A DNA stretch of 51,671 bases from JBAZKV01 sp964443545 (GCA_964443545.1 CAYUCV010000009.1:1-51671), one strand, 5' to 3'; positions 15,790 to 24,030 are shown, counted from the first letter of the stretch. Translations and numbers: made by a program. Notes: a model not told the origin generated them from the letters alone.

Positions 15790-16877
15790 AAGAGTTCGTT
15801 TTTGCAAAAGACGGGGATGGCTTTGAGCTTGGATCCGGCAAAAGGCTGCGAGCCGTCACCCTTGCCTACGAAACTTACGGGAAGCTGAACAAGAACAGGG
15901 ACAACGCCATCCTTGTCGAACACGCGTTCTCCGGAGATTCCGATGCAGCCTCCTGGTGGAAAGGAATGATAGGAAAAGGCAAGGCTCTGGATACTGACAG
16001 GTATTTCATTATCTGCTCCAATGTGCTCGGGGGCTGCAGGGGCTCGACCGGACCGTCCTCGATAGATCCCGACACCAAAAGGCCTTACGGGCTGAGTTTT
16101 CCTCTGATCACTATCGGGGACATGGTAAGGGCTCAGAAAAAACTTATCGAGCATCTGGGGATAGACCGGCTCTTAAGCGTTATCGGAGGCTCTATGGGCG
16201 GAATGCAGGTACTTCAATGGGTTAGCCTTTATCCGGATTCTTTGGTTAGCGCTATCCCGATAGCTTCAACGCTTAAGCATTCGCCGCAGCAGATAGCCTT
16301 TGATGAGGTCGCAAGACAGGCCATAATGTCGGACCCCGACTGGCGGGGCGGGGATTATTACGGAAAAAAAGCCCCGGAAAGAGGCCTGGCCCTGGCAAGA
16401 ATGATCGGACACATCACTTATATGAGCGATGAATCCATGGAAGAAAAATTTTCGCGCACGCCCAAAGAAAAGGACAAATCCTCGTATTTTTCTTCCGACT
16501 TTCAGGTGGAAGGCTATCTAAGGTATAAAGGCAACAGTTTTGTAAAGAGGTTTGACGCTAATTCATATCTTTATATAACCAAGGCCATGGACCATTTTGA
16601 CCTGTCGGGAACAAAACTGATACCTCTGGATAAGAATATCGATGTTAAGTTCCTTGTCATAGCTTTCCGGTCCGACTGGCTGTATCCTCCGTACCAGTCA
16701 AAGGAGATCGTCAAGGTCCTGCAGGGGAGGTCCATTTATGCTTCTTACTGCGAGATCAACTCTACTTACGGGCATGATGCTTTTTTGCTTGAGGTGGAGG
16801 AGCAATCCAGGCTCATAAGCGGCTTTTTGAACCAGGCAGCCTCAAAAAATAAGGAGGATGCCGCATATGAGATCTAG
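15786..16877 (+). CDS. metX: homoserine O-acetyltransferase
   Basis: MetX acetylates homoserine with acetyl-CoA, producing the MetY substrate. The 363-residue alpha/beta-hydrolase fold is complete: LAYETYGKLN, NVLGGCRGSTGPSS, the nucleophile Ser136 in GGSMGGMQ, Asp in FRSDWLYPPYQS and His in YGHDAFLLE. The triad Ser-Asp-His is therefore intact. It begins inside the end of cysK (ATGA overlap) and ends inside metW. Some members use succinyl-CoA; pairing with metY and metW favours acetylation. It fits the family length without extra domains. Confidence 0.95.
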   Translation: MKEFVFAKDGDGFELGSGKRLRAVTLAYETYGKLNKNRDNAILVEHAFSGDSDAASWWKGMIGKGKALDTDRYFIICSNVLGGCRGSTGPSSIDPDTKRPYGLSFPLITIGDMVRAQKKLIEHLGIDRLLSVIGGSMGGMQVLQWVSLYPDSLVSAIPIASTLKHSPQQIAFDEVARQAIMSDPDWRGGDYYGKKAPERGLALARMIGHITYMSDESMEEKFSRTPKEKDKSSYFSSDFQVEGYLRYKGNSFVKRFDANSYLYITKAMDHFDLSGTKLIPLDKNIDVKFLVIAFRSDWLYPPYQSKEIVKVLQGRSIYASYCEINSTYGHDAFLLEVEEQSRLISGFLNQAASKNKEDAAYEI

Positions 16878-17460
16878 GATAGAGCGGCTCGACCACAGGA
16901 TAATTCTGGGGCTTATTGAGCAAGGGGCCACAGTTCTTGATCTGGGCTGCGGCGACGGCTCTCTCCTTAAACTCCTGGCGCAAGGCAAGGGCGTCATGGG
17001 ACAGGGGATAGAACTTGATGACCAGGAGATCTTTAGATGCGTAGAAAAAGGCGTTTTTGCCCTGCACGGCGACCTTGACAGCGGCCTTGAGCAGTATAAA
17101 GACAAGTCCTTTGATTATGTAATACTGAACCAGAGCATTCAGCAGGTCAGGAATGTGGAGGCTGTAATCTCGGACGCGCTAAGGGTCGGGAAAAAGGTCA
17201 TTGTGGGGGTCCCTAATTTTGCAAATTACCGAGCAAGGCTTCAATTGTTCTTCGGGGGCAGGGCCCCGGTCACCAAAACCCTTCCTTACAGGTGGTTCGA
17301 AACTCCCAATATAAGATCCTTCAGTCTTAAGGATTTTGAGAGGTTCTGCGCGGACCGTGGCATCGCCATAGAAAAGGCCCATTATCTGCGCGGCTTGACC
17401 AGGGTCCTGTTAATGCCAAATCTTTTTGCGGAATCCGGGATCTTTTTGATAAAGAGGTGA
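16867..17460 (+). CDS. metW: MetW, methyltransferase-fold partner of MetX
   Basis: MetW proteins have a class I SAM-methyltransferase fold and are needed for MetX activity in several bacteria. This one (197 residues) shows VLDLGCGDGSLLKLL, GIELDD, YVILNQSIQQVRN, GVPNFANYRARLQLFFGGRAP and TPNIRSFSLKDFERFC, all standard for the family. ATG at 16867 lies nine bases after AAGGAGG; another in-frame ATG at 16858 directly abuts that motif and is less likely. It overlaps the end of metX by 11 bases, as in other metXW operons. Confidence 0.93.
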   Translation: MRSRIERLDHRIILGLIEQGATVLDLGCGDGSLLKLLAQGKGVMGQGIELDDQEIFRCVEKGVFALHGDLDSGLEQYKDKSFDYVILNQSIQQVRNVEAVISDALRVGKKVIVGVPNFANYRARLQLFFGGRAPVTKTLPYRWFETPNIRSFSLKDFERFCADRGIAIEKAHYLRGLTRVLLMPNLFAESGIFLIKR

Positions 17461-17464
17461 CGCT

Positions 17465-18163
17465 ATGGACCAGGTCTCGCTATTGGCGGCCTTTGCCGCG
17501 GGGGTGCTGTCATTCTTTTCCCCCTGCGTGCTGCCCCTGCTGCCCGCTTATCTCTCCTTTATCACCGGGATAACATTTTCTTCGGGAGACGGCCCTTCGG
17601 CGCAGCGGCCTCTTAATGCGGCGGTCAATTCTATTTTCTTCATACTCGGCTTCTCCCTTGTGTTCGTGGTGCTTGGAGCGGCCGCGAGCTCGGCGGGTCA
17701 GCTGCTCATGCGGCATCTTAACCTTATAAAACTCTTTGGAGGACTGCTTATAATGCTCTTTGCTCTTTTCATCCTTGGCGCCGCAAAGATACCATTTTTG
17801 AACTATGAGGCAAGATTCCGCTTAAGGAGCAGGCCGGCCGGCTATTTCGGGTCTTTTGCAGCCGGAGTGGTCTTTTCTGCCGGTTGGACACCGTGCGTCG
17901 GCCCCATACTGGGTTCCATTCTTGTTCTTGCCGCCAGCAATGCTTCCATGTACAAAGGGATAGTCCTGCTGGCTTTCTATTCGCTGGGGCTGGGGATCCC
18001 GTTTTTTTTGTCCTCTCTGTCCGTAAATTATTTCCTTGCGGTCTACGGGAGGCTGGGTAGCCGCATCAAATACATCAATCTGGCCGCGGGAGCCCTGCTT
18101 CTGGCAACAGGAGCGGTGGTGGCGCTTCAGGGACTAATTTTTCTGGCATCGCCGCTAAACTGA
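17465..18163 (+). CDS. ccdA: CcdA/DsbD-type thiol-disulfide transmembrane protein
   Basis: A 232-residue membrane protein of the CcdA/DsbD family, carrying reducing equivalents from cytoplasmic thioredoxin across the membrane. About six hydrophobic segments are visible. The two redox cysteines are in FFSPCVLPLLPAYLSFITG (Cys21) and SAGWTPCVGPILGS, the family signatures. It starts four bases after the metW stop, with GAGGTG inside the end of metW as its ribosome-binding site, so it belongs to the sulfur operon at least by position. No thioredoxin-like or cytochrome c assembly gene is adjacent, so its downstream acceptor is unknown. Confidence 0.92.
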   Translation: MDQVSLLAAFAAGVLSFFSPCVLPLLPAYLSFITGITFSSGDGPSAQRPLNAAVNSIFFILGFSLVFVVLGAAASSAGQLLMRHLNLIKLFGGLLIMLFALFILGAAKIPFLNYEARFRLRSRPAGYFGSFAAGVVFSAGWTPCVGPILGSILVLAASNASMYKGIVLLAFYSLGLGIPFFLSSLSVNYFLAVYGRLGSRIKYINLAAGALLLATGAVVALQGLIFLASPLN

Positions 18164-18170
18164 CGCACCG

Positions 18171-18200
18171 TTGCCCGCAGGTCTTTTTCCGTGGTATAAT
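18171..18200 (+). promoter_or_regulatory. promoter of rpsF operon (leaderless)
   Basis: TTGCCC (18171-18176), 18 bases, extended -10 TGGTATAAT ending at 18200. The ATG at 18209 is only eight bases beyond the -10 box and has no Shine-Dalgarno sequence, so the transcript is predicted to be leaderless or nearly so. Confidence 0.65.
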
Positions 18201-18208
18201 TTCTTTAT

Positions 18209-18586
18209 ATGAACGAAAAATACGATCTGATCTGTGTTTTCAAGCCCAACACTGCCGAGGAGAAGGTAGATGCTGTTTTTGCAAAGATAGAAAAAAAATT
18301 GAAATCCTTGGGCGGAGAACTGCTGAAAGTGTCAAAGACCGGCATCAGGCGGGTGCAGACCAGGATGAGAAAGTTCAAAACTACCCGCGACGGTCTTTTT
18401 GTGGACTGTTCCTTTTCCGGCCCCTCAAAGTGCCCTTCTGAAGTTGAGAACATACTTCATGTGACGGAAGATCTTATGAGGCACCTGCTTGTAAAAGCAA
18501 AAGAAGTTCCTCAGCCGGTCCAGGAAAAACCTTCGGAAGAAAAAGTTGAGATCAACCCGGAGATGCTAATTGGCAAACCTCAATAG
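18209..18586 (+). CDS. rpsF: 30S ribosomal protein S6
   Basis: S6 binds 16S rRNA as a pair with S18 in the small subunit platform. This 125-residue protein starts MNEKYDLICVFKPNTAEEKVDAVFAKIEK and keeps the ferredoxin-like layout, with a charged C-terminal extension (KAKEVPQPVQEKPSEEKVEINPEM) beyond the usual core. It heads the conserved rpsF-ssb-rpsR-rplI order, which supports the call. There is no ribosome-binding site; a TATAAT box lies eight bases before the ATG. Its last 17 bases overlap the TTG start of the first ssb gene. Confidence 0.9.
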   Translation: MNEKYDLICVFKPNTAEEKVDAVFAKIEKKLKSLGGELLKVSKTGIRRVQTRMRKFKTTRDGLFVDCSFSGPSKCPSEVENILHVTEDLMRHLLVKAKEVPQPVQEKPSEEKVEINPEMLIGKPQ

Positions 18587-18974
18587 GATAATCCTTGTAG
18601 GGCGCCTTGCAGCAGAAACCGAAACCCGCTCCACGCTTGACGGCTTGCCGATGTGCCGGTTTGTGCTGTCGGTGGAAAGGCCATCCGGAGCTTCGGGCAA
18701 AAAAGAGAGCGATCTTTTTGACATAGTGACCTGGGGAAAGCTGGCGGAAGTCTGCGGAAGTTATCTGTCAAAAGGACAACTGGTGCTGGTTGAGGGAAAA
18801 ATCCAGAACAGGACCTACGAAACAAAAGAAGGCGCCAAAAGATACGCAACGGAGATAATAGCCAGGAACATGAAAATGCTCGAAAAAGGCAAAGGCAGGA
18901 CCGGGACAAATGCTCCCGCCGCTGCAATGTCTGAACCTGACGATGACCTGATCGACGATGATCTGCCGTTCTAG
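18570..18974 (+). CDS. ssb: single-stranded DNA-binding protein, first tandem copy
   Basis: A 134-residue OB-fold SSB: LNRIILVGRLAAETETR, FDIVTWGKLAEVCGSYLSKGQLVLVEGKIQNR, then a short disordered linker and the acidic tip DDDLIDDDLPF that recruits repair proteins. The start is a TTG at 18570 inside rpsF, with GGAG seven bases upstream. A second ssb gene follows 11 bases later, so the locus has a tandem pair where most bacteria have one. This copy has the more strongly acidic tail. Confidence 0.92.
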   Translation: MANLNRIILVGRLAAETETRSTLDGLPMCRFVLSVERPSGASGKKESDLFDIVTWGKLAEVCGSYLSKGQLVLVEGKIQNRTYETKEGAKRYATEIIARNMKMLEKGKGRTGTNAPAAAMSEPDDDLIDDDLPF

Positions 18975-18985
18975 GCGCAAAAGAA

Positions 18986-19402
18986 ATGTATAACAGGGTT
19001 TTTTTGATAGGTAATCTGACCAGGGACCCGGAAGTAAGATATACGACCTCCGGTCTCCCGGTGGCAAAGTTCGCGATCGCGGTCAACAGGCCGAAGAGCA
19101 AAAAGAGTTCCGCTGACGAAAAGGGCGAGGTCGACTTTATCAATATTGTGGCCTGGAGAAGACTTGCGGAGATCTGCAAAGAGTATCTTAAAAAAGGCCG
19201 TCCGGTGGCTATCGAGGGCAGGCTCCAGATAAGGGAATACGAAAAGGACGGGCAGAAGAGATTTTTTTCGGAAGTTGTTGCGGACAACATGCAGATGCTG
19301 GGCAAAAGGGGCGATTTTGACGGCCCTGAGGTTTTAGGAAGGGCTGCGGCGGAAGAATTACAGGAAGACGGAAAAACAAACAGCGAGGAGGTCCCGTTCT
19401 GA
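18986..19402 (+). CDS. ssb: single-stranded DNA-binding protein, second tandem copy
   Basis: A 138-residue SSB: MYNRVFLIGNLTRDPEVRYTTSG, VDFINIVAWRRLAEICKEYLKKGRPVAIEGRLQIREYEKDGQKR, with the C-terminal tip SEEVPF. This copy is nearer to the common bacterial SSB sequence than the first one. It is in the position next to rpsR expected of the ancestral ssb, and its TGA overlaps the rpsR ATG (TGATG). Whether both copies form mixed tetramers or serve different roles (for example replication versus DNA uptake) cannot be told from sequence. Confidence 0.94.
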   Translation: MYNRVFLIGNLTRDPEVRYTTSGLPVAKFAIAVNRPKSKKSSADEKGEVDFINIVAWRRLAEICKEYLKKGRPVAIEGRLQIREYEKDGQKRFFSEVVADNMQMLGKRGDFDGPEVLGRAAAEELQEDGKTNSEEVPF

Positions 19403-19674
19403 TGTACAAGCCAAAGGACAGAAAAGAAAAAAGGGGCGGAGAAAGAAGAGGCGACAGGGATTTTAAGAAAAGAAAGAGAAAAGTCTGCTTTTTTTGCGCG
19501 AAAAAGACGATCGCAGATTTTAAGAACCTCGAGCTCATAAGAAGGTTCATAAACGACAGGGGAAAGATAATGACAAGAAGGGGCTCGGGCTGCTGCGCCA
19601 GGCACCAGAGGATGGTGGCCAAAGAGATAAAGCGGGCCCGGCAGATAGGTATGCTGCCGTACAAGGCGGAGTGA
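19402..19674 (+). CDS. rpsR: 30S ribosomal protein S18
   Basis: A 90-residue S18 with a basic N-terminal tail and the conserved core KNLELIRRFINDRGKIMTRRGSGCCARHQR. Cysteines 29, 32, 64 and 65 (CFFC and CC) mark the zinc-binding C+ form of S18. It follows the second ssb with a TGATG overlap and precedes rplI by four bases, within the classic S6-SSB-S18-L9 cluster. Confidence 0.96.
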   Translation: MYKPKDRKEKRGGERRGDRDFKKRKRKVCFFCAKKTIADFKNLELIRRFINDRGKIMTRRGSGCCARHQRMVAKEIKRARQIGMLPYKAE

Positions 19675-19678
19675 AAAA

Positions 19679-20125
19679 ATGAAAGTAATACTTAGCAAAG
19701 ACATCGAAAATGTCGGGGACAAATTCTCGGTCATAGAGGTCAAAGAAGGCTATGCCAGGAATTTTCTTTTCCCGAGAAAACTGGCCGAGCCGGCGACCGC
19801 AGAAACCATAAAAGAACTCGACAAAAAGATGAAGCGCCATGAGGCAAAAGAAGCTCTGCGCATCGACGAGTATAAGGACCTTGCAAAAAAACTTGACGGG
19901 ATCTCTATCGAGATAAAAGCGCCCTGCGGCGAGGGCGGAAAATTGTTCGGGGCCGTAACCAACCTGGACATAAGCCAGGCGATAAAGACCTCCTGCTCTA
20001 TAGAAGTTGACAAAAAGAAAATAGTCCTGCAGGAGCCCATCAAGACCTCGGGCAGCCATGAGGCTCAGGTCAAGATCTATAAGCAGATAGAGGCAAAGAT
20101 CAAGGTATCCGTTATCCCTTCTTAA
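19679..20125 (+). CDS. rplI: 50S ribosomal protein L9
   Basis: L9 has an N-terminal rRNA-binding domain and a C-terminal domain joined by a long helix. The first part, MKVILSKDIENVGDKFSVIEVKEGYARNFLFP plus RKLAEPAT, is diagnostic; the helix KELDKKMKRHEAKEALRIDEYKDLAKKL and the C-terminal IKTSGSHEAQVKIYKQIEAKIKVSV complete a standard 148-residue protein. uvrC starts one base after its stop codon. Confidence 0.97.
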   Translation: MKVILSKDIENVGDKFSVIEVKEGYARNFLFPRKLAEPATAETIKELDKKMKRHEAKEALRIDEYKDLAKKLDGISIEIKAPCGEGGKLFGAVTNLDISQAIKTSCSIEVDKKKIVLQEPIKTSGSHEAQVKIYKQIEAKIKVSVIPS

Positions 20126-20126
20126 A

Positions 20127-21392
20127 ATGGCCTCCCTAAAAGAACAACTGGCCCAAATTCCGGACGCTACCGGGGTTTACCTGCTAAGGGACAAAGACAG
20201 AAAAATAATCTATATCGGAAAGGCCATCAGCCTGCGCAAAAGGCTGCTTTCCCATGCCAGAAGCCATCTGGCATCCAAGATATCCAAGATCGACTTCATA
20301 AGAGCCTCTTCGGAGCTTGACGCCCTTATACTTGAAGCAAAATTGATCAAAAAACACCGGCCCAGATACAACATAAGCCTTAGGGACGACAAACAATATC
20401 CATACATAAAACTTACTGATGAAACTTTCCCCAGGGTCCTTCTGGTAAGAGAGACCTTAAGCGACAAAGGAAAGTATTTCGGGCCTTTTATGGGAGGATC
20501 TGCAAGAAATCTGATAGCCCTGGCAAGCAGGGTTTTCGGCATCAGAAGGTGCAGACAAACACCTCTCAGGAAAAGGAAACAGCCCTGCCTGGACTATCAC
20601 ATAAAGAGATGCGCGGGGCCCTGCGCGGCAAAGGTCTCAAAAAAAGAGTACGCCTCAAGGGTTTTGGAATTTTCTGAACTTCTCAAAAACGGCCTTACTA
20701 AGGCCATAGAAAAGATGAACCGGCAAATGGAAAAGGCCGCAAAGAAACTGGATTTTGAGGCAGCCGCAGAGCTCAGGAACAGGATCTCCTGGCTGCTGAG
20801 GGCAGAAAGCGGCTCATATTCGGGCTCCAGGTATTTTGTGTCATCTCCAAAAGAAAAAAGGACCGCTCTTTTGGAGCTCAAAGAGGCCCTTGGGCTCGAA
20901 AGGGCCCCGCAGAGGATAGAAGCGTTCGATATTTCAAATCTGGGAGGTTCTAAAATATCGGCATCAATGGTGGTCTTTAAGGAAGGCCTTCCGTATAAAT
21001 CGCATTACAGGCGCTTCAAGATCTCGTCCCGCGGGGTGGCGGATGACATTCTGTCAATGAATGAAGTTGTATTTAGAAGATATTCTGGCAGCCTTTCAAG
21101 GATGCTTCCCCTACCGGACCTGATATTGATAGACGGAGGCAGGGGCCAGTTAAGCAGCGCCCTTAAAGCCCTAAAAGAAGCAAAAGCCGATATCCCGGCA
21201 ATAGGACTGGCGAAGCGTTTTGAGGAGATCTATGTCAAAGGTTTAGCGGACCCCATAGCGCTTCCAAAGGACTCCGCCGGGCTGCGGCTTCTGCAGAATA
21301 TCAGGGACGAGGCGCACAGATTTGCCGTAAAATACCACCGGCTCCGCAGAAAAAAGGGTCTTGCGGACCAAGCCTTTGACAATCCGCTCTAA
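20127..21392 (+). CDS. uvrC: compact UvrC nucleotide-excision-repair nuclease lacking linker and HhH domains
   Basis: UvrC cuts DNA on both sides of a lesion. Visible parts: the GIY-YIG domain (about 12-85; Tyr19, Tyr29, Glu70), the four cysteines 142, 154, 162 and 166 with the same spacing as the reported Fe-S ligands of E. coli UvrC, the UvrB-binding UVR motif (196-227), and the RNase H-like domain starting AFDISNLGG (Asp268, Asp336 in LIDGGRGQ, His397 in DEAHRFAVKYHR). At 421 residues it is much shorter than the usual 600 or so. The stretch between UVR and RNase H is cut to about 35 residues and the C-terminal helix-hairpin-helix pair is absent. No frameshift is apparent: the next gene starts 29 bases downstream. 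It follows rplI by one base. Confidence 0.92.
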   Translation: MASLKEQLAQIPDATGVYLLRDKDRKIIYIGKAISLRKRLLSHARSHLASKISKIDFIRASSELDALILEAKLIKKHRPRYNISLRDDKQYPYIKLTDETFPRVLLVRETLSDKGKYFGPFMGGSARNLIALASRVFGIRRCRQTPLRKRKQPCLDYHIKRCAGPCAAKVSKKEYASRVLEFSELLKNGLTKAIEKMNRQMEKAAKKLDFEAAAELRNRISWLLRAESGSYSGSRYFVSSPKEKRTALLELKEALGLERAPQRIEAFDISNLGGSKISASMVVFKEGLPYKSHYRRFKISSRGVADDILSMNEVVFRRYSGSLSRMLPLPDLILIDGGRGQLSSALKALKEAKADIPAIGLAKRFEEIYVKGLADPIALPKDSAGLRLLQNIRDEAHRFAVKYHRLRRKKGLADQAFDNPL

Positions 21393-21420
21393 AATGTTAG
21401 ACTTGGACTGAGGTCGTTCC

Positions 21421-22062
21421 GTGAAAAATAAAGAGATAGCCGCTATTGCGGCAATAGGTGTTTTTTGCGTTTTCCTGACGGCTGCACAGGCCGCCAAGGG
21501 TACGGCAAATTATCCCTTGAAATCAAAATCACCTCTGACCGCCCCTTTTGGCAAGCCTTTAAAATTCAACAAACCTGAACAAAAACCTATTCCTTTATAT
21601 CCATCCTCGGAAAAGGAAAAGATGGGGCTTTCTGTCGGCATAAAGGCCGGCGGAAGCGCAGGTTTAACGGGGGCCATGGGAGATGTAACATATTCCATTT
21701 CCAACCTTGTTCCCGGCGCCGCAGTAAGAGGAAGCATCGGCTATCTTACCGGGGCCAACATCGCGAACCAGGACCGGCTCAAGATGGCCACGGTCAACCT
21801 GGACGGAATAATAGACATTGTAAAGAAAGAGAATGATCCTTTGAACCTGTATGTTGGAGGCGGGCTTATCTACCCCTGGAAAGTTAGCCAGGTCAGCGGC
21901 GGAGGGGCCTGGGGCGCCCATGCTTATCTTGGAGGCAAATATGTCCTCGAGAGGAACACTTCTATTTACGGTGAAATAGCTTATTCCGGTATCAAATATA
22001 ATCCCAAAGAATCAGCGCTGCGCGGAGTTGAGGCGATGGTCGGATACGGATATTCATTTTAA
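21421..22062 (+). CDS. predicted outer-membrane beta-barrel protein
   Basis: I do not recognise a named family. The 213-residue protein starts at GTG, has a signal peptide ending near AAQA (about residue 24), then a Pro/Lys-rich stretch and alternating strands rich in Gly, Tyr and Val (GLSVGIKAGGSAGL, PLNLYVGGGLIYPWKV, AHAYLGGKYVLERNTSIYGEIAYSGI, GVEAMVGYGYSF). Ending in Phe with alternate aromatics is the sorting signal of outer-membrane barrels, so the organism is probably diderm. It stands alone between uvrC and the polysaccharide locus, with a weak ribosome-binding site. Confidence 0.7.
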   Translation: MKNKEIAAIAAIGVFCVFLTAAQAAKGTANYPLKSKSPLTAPFGKPLKFNKPEQKPIPLYPSSEKEKMGLSVGIKAGGSAGLTGAMGDVTYSISNLVPGAAVRGSIGYLTGANIANQDRLKMATVNLDGIIDIVKKENDPLNLYVGGGLIYPWKVSQVSGGGAWGAHAYLGGKYVLERNTSIYGEIAYSGIKYNPKESALRGVEAMVGYGYSF

Positions 22063-22074
22063 GGGAGAGATCAG

Positions 22075-22430
22075 GTGAAGAAAGAGAAGATCGGCATAAT
22101 AGGCTGGGGTATTGTGGGGCACGCGCTTTCCGAAGGGTTTAAAGACCACGAAATACACGAATATGACAAATGTAAGAATACGGAATCTCTGGAAGAAGCG
22201 GCAAAAAAGAGCGAGTTTATCTTTATCTGCGTTCCAACCCCGATGAAAAAAGGCAGGATAGACCTGTCAATAATGGATGGGGACATAGCGCAAATAGTTA
22301 AATACACGGATGGCACAGATAAGATAGTCATAATTAAATCGACCGTCGTCCCTGGAACGACCGATGCTTATCAGAAAAAATATCCGCGCACAGATTTTGC
22401 GTTTAACCCTGAATTTTTGAGAGAAAAAAC
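22075..22430 (+). CDS. UDP-sugar 6-dehydrogenase-like protein, N-terminal part (cut by N gap)
   Basis: The 118 readable residues form the NAD-binding domain of the UDP-glucose/GDP-mannose dehydrogenase family: IGIIGWGIVGHALSEGF, FIFICVPTPMKKGRIDLS, VIIKSTVVPGTTD and FAFNPEFLREK. These enzymes oxidise NDP-sugars to uronic acids for surface glycans. The start is GTG with GGGAGA just upstream. The gene runs into the run of N at 22431. Position at the head of the polysaccharide locus and the WbpB/D/E-like genes downstream would suit a UDP-GlcNAc dehydrogenase (WbpA role), but the catalytic cysteine region is hidden. Confidence 0.8.
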
Positions 22431-22530
22431 NNNNNNNNNNNNNNNNNNNNNNNNNNNNNNNNNNNNNNNNNNNNNNNNNNNNNNNNNNNNNNNNNNNNNN
22501 NNNNNNNNNNNNNNNNNNNNNNNNNNNNNN
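22431..22530. other. assembly gap (100 N)
   Basis: Exactly 100 N, the usual placeholder for a scaffold gap of unknown length. The real distance could be several hundred bases; the dehydrogenase gene is interrupted here. Confidence 0.98.
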
Positions 22531-22531
22531 G

Positions 22532-22636
22532 GAACTTGGAGTTGATGCCGGCTTCCTTGAAAAAGTCTGGACCGAAAACCTCAGAGTCCGCAAGCTTCAC
22601 GACTGGGAGTGGATACCTGGAGCAGAGACAAAATGA
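22532..22636 (+). CDS. C-terminal fragment after the gap, perhaps of the same dehydrogenase
   Basis: Frame 22532-22636 reads ELGVDAGFLEKVWTENLRVRK, then LHDWEWIPGAETK and a stop. It is a plausible C-terminal helix of a protein whose body is in the gap. Joining it to the dehydrogenase before the gap is reasonable, since short-form UDP-sugar dehydrogenases end in a similar helix, but I cannot confirm it. From 22637 to 22767 I see no gene. Confidence 0.35.
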   Translation, partial: ELGVDAGFLEKVWTENLRVRKLHDWEWIPGAETK

Positions 22637-22767
22637 GACACTATCTTTTCGGTTTTTATCAATGAAAAAAGATCTGGCTTTTGTTAATTAATCGAAGAAA
22701 GGTTTTTGTTTGTCCATGGAATTGTTTGCTGGTAAAGACAATAAAAAAATGTGTCGCTGTTTATAAT

Positions 22768-24030
22768 ATGTCAATTTTATTGTTCTCTTTGTCGTTTCTT
22801 TTGCCGCTGACCAGCATGTCAGGATACTTTTTGGGGTCAGTTTCCGGCAGTCGCGTAACAGTGTCTGCCACCGAAATACTGATCTTGATCTTCTGCTTGA
22901 GTTTTGTTTTTTATCTGCTGAAAGGCCAAAAGTTCCATTTCAAAAAGGACATTTCTCTTGTCCTATGCTACTTTTTTGTCTGCCTTATTTCCTGGGCTTT
23001 CACTTCGCAGGGGAATTCTATTCTTCCTTTGTTCAGGGTTTTTCAATATACAATGGTTTATATCGTCCTTAGGACTTTTTTTGCAGATAAAGATAATACG
23101 AGGTATTTCTTTGGCGGTTTATATTGGGGATGCATCTTTACAATAATTCTGACTTTTGCTCATGTGATTTTGGGGCCGAAATCTGTTTTTTCCAATTGGT
23201 TCATGTTCAGAGATTCTTTTACCCTGGAAAGCTATTTCAGGTTTTACGGACCCTTTGATAATCCGCTTAATCTAACATGTTATTTGGTAACTTTGGCTTC
23301 TTTATTTATGGCAACCTATTCCAGGAGTCCTGATCCCAAAGAAAAAACGGTTAATCTATCATTAATATTGGCTTCCTTACTGGCACTGGCTGCGACCGCA
23401 TCAAGAAGTTCATTGTTTGTTTTTGCTTCACTAATGCTAATCATACTTTCAAACTCAAAAAAGAAAGTTTTTTCTTTTTTGGGCTTAGCAATCGTTTTCT
23501 TCCTGATATTTTCCTTAAAGAGCGGCATTGCGGATCTTGCGGGTCTACTGCAGAATCAAAACCTGTCAAGAGTTTTGGCGGTCATGGAAGATTATTCCGA
23601 CAAACAGAGAAACATGATCTGGAACGCCTCGGTAAATATGTTCATGGATAACCCCATATTTGGTGTTGGGCTTAATAAATTTGGGGATTATTATTCCTCT
23701 TCGTATCGCCTCAGATCAGCAAATCCCGCTGGGCGTACCGCAGAGAATATCTTTCTTGAGACAGCCACGGAAATAGGACTTGTGGGATTATTGTTTTTTG
23801 TTTCTATCGTCATCCCGCCAATATTTAAAGGGTTTTTTGAAAAAAAGCGGACCGACGGCAGGATTTCAGCCTGGCACATATCTATCGCTTTATCGGGTTT
23901 TCTTATGGTCGGAATGATACAAAGCGTGAGGGGGTTTACCTTGTCATTATTATTGTTTAGTTTAATAGCCGCACAGAACAGTTTACTTGAACAAAATAAC
24001 GGGAGCACAAAAAATGGACGCTTTCATTAA
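22768..24030 (+). CDS. O-antigen polymerase/ligase-like membrane protein (Wzy/WaaL family)
   Basis: A hydrophobic protein of about 420 residues with many membrane segments. The periplasmic motif near residue 290, RNMIWNASVNMFMDNPIFGVGLNKF, is the mark of the Wzy_C/O-antigen ligase family, which polymerises or transfers lipid-linked glycans at the outer face of the inner membrane. The start is uncertain: ATG at 22768 gives a clean N-terminal membrane helix, but it directly follows TTATAAT and has no ribosome-binding site; a TTG at 22681 would add 29 residues. Codon use is noticeably more AT-rich than in the genes before the gap. A second member of the family lies at 32648. Confidence 0.82.
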   Translation: MSILLFSLSFLLPLTSMSGYFLGSVSGSRVTVSATEILILIFCLSFVFYLLKGQKFHFKKDISLVLCYFFVCLISWAFTSQGNSILPLFRVFQYTMVYIVLRTFFADKDNTRYFFGGLYWGCIFTIILTFAHVILGPKSVFSNWFMFRDSFTLESYFRFYGPFDNPLNLTCYLVTLASLFMATYSRSPDPKEKTVNLSLILASLLALAATASRSSLFVFASLMLIILSNSKKKVFSFLGLAIVFFLIFSLKSGIADLAGLLQNQNLSRVLAVMEDYSDKQRNMIWNASVNMFMDNPIFGVGLNKFGDYYSSSYRLRSANPAGRTAENIFLETATEIGLVGLLFFVSIVIPPIFKGFFEKKRTDGRISAWHISIALSGFLMVGMIQSVRGFTLSLLLFSLIAAQNSLLEQNNGSTKNGRFH

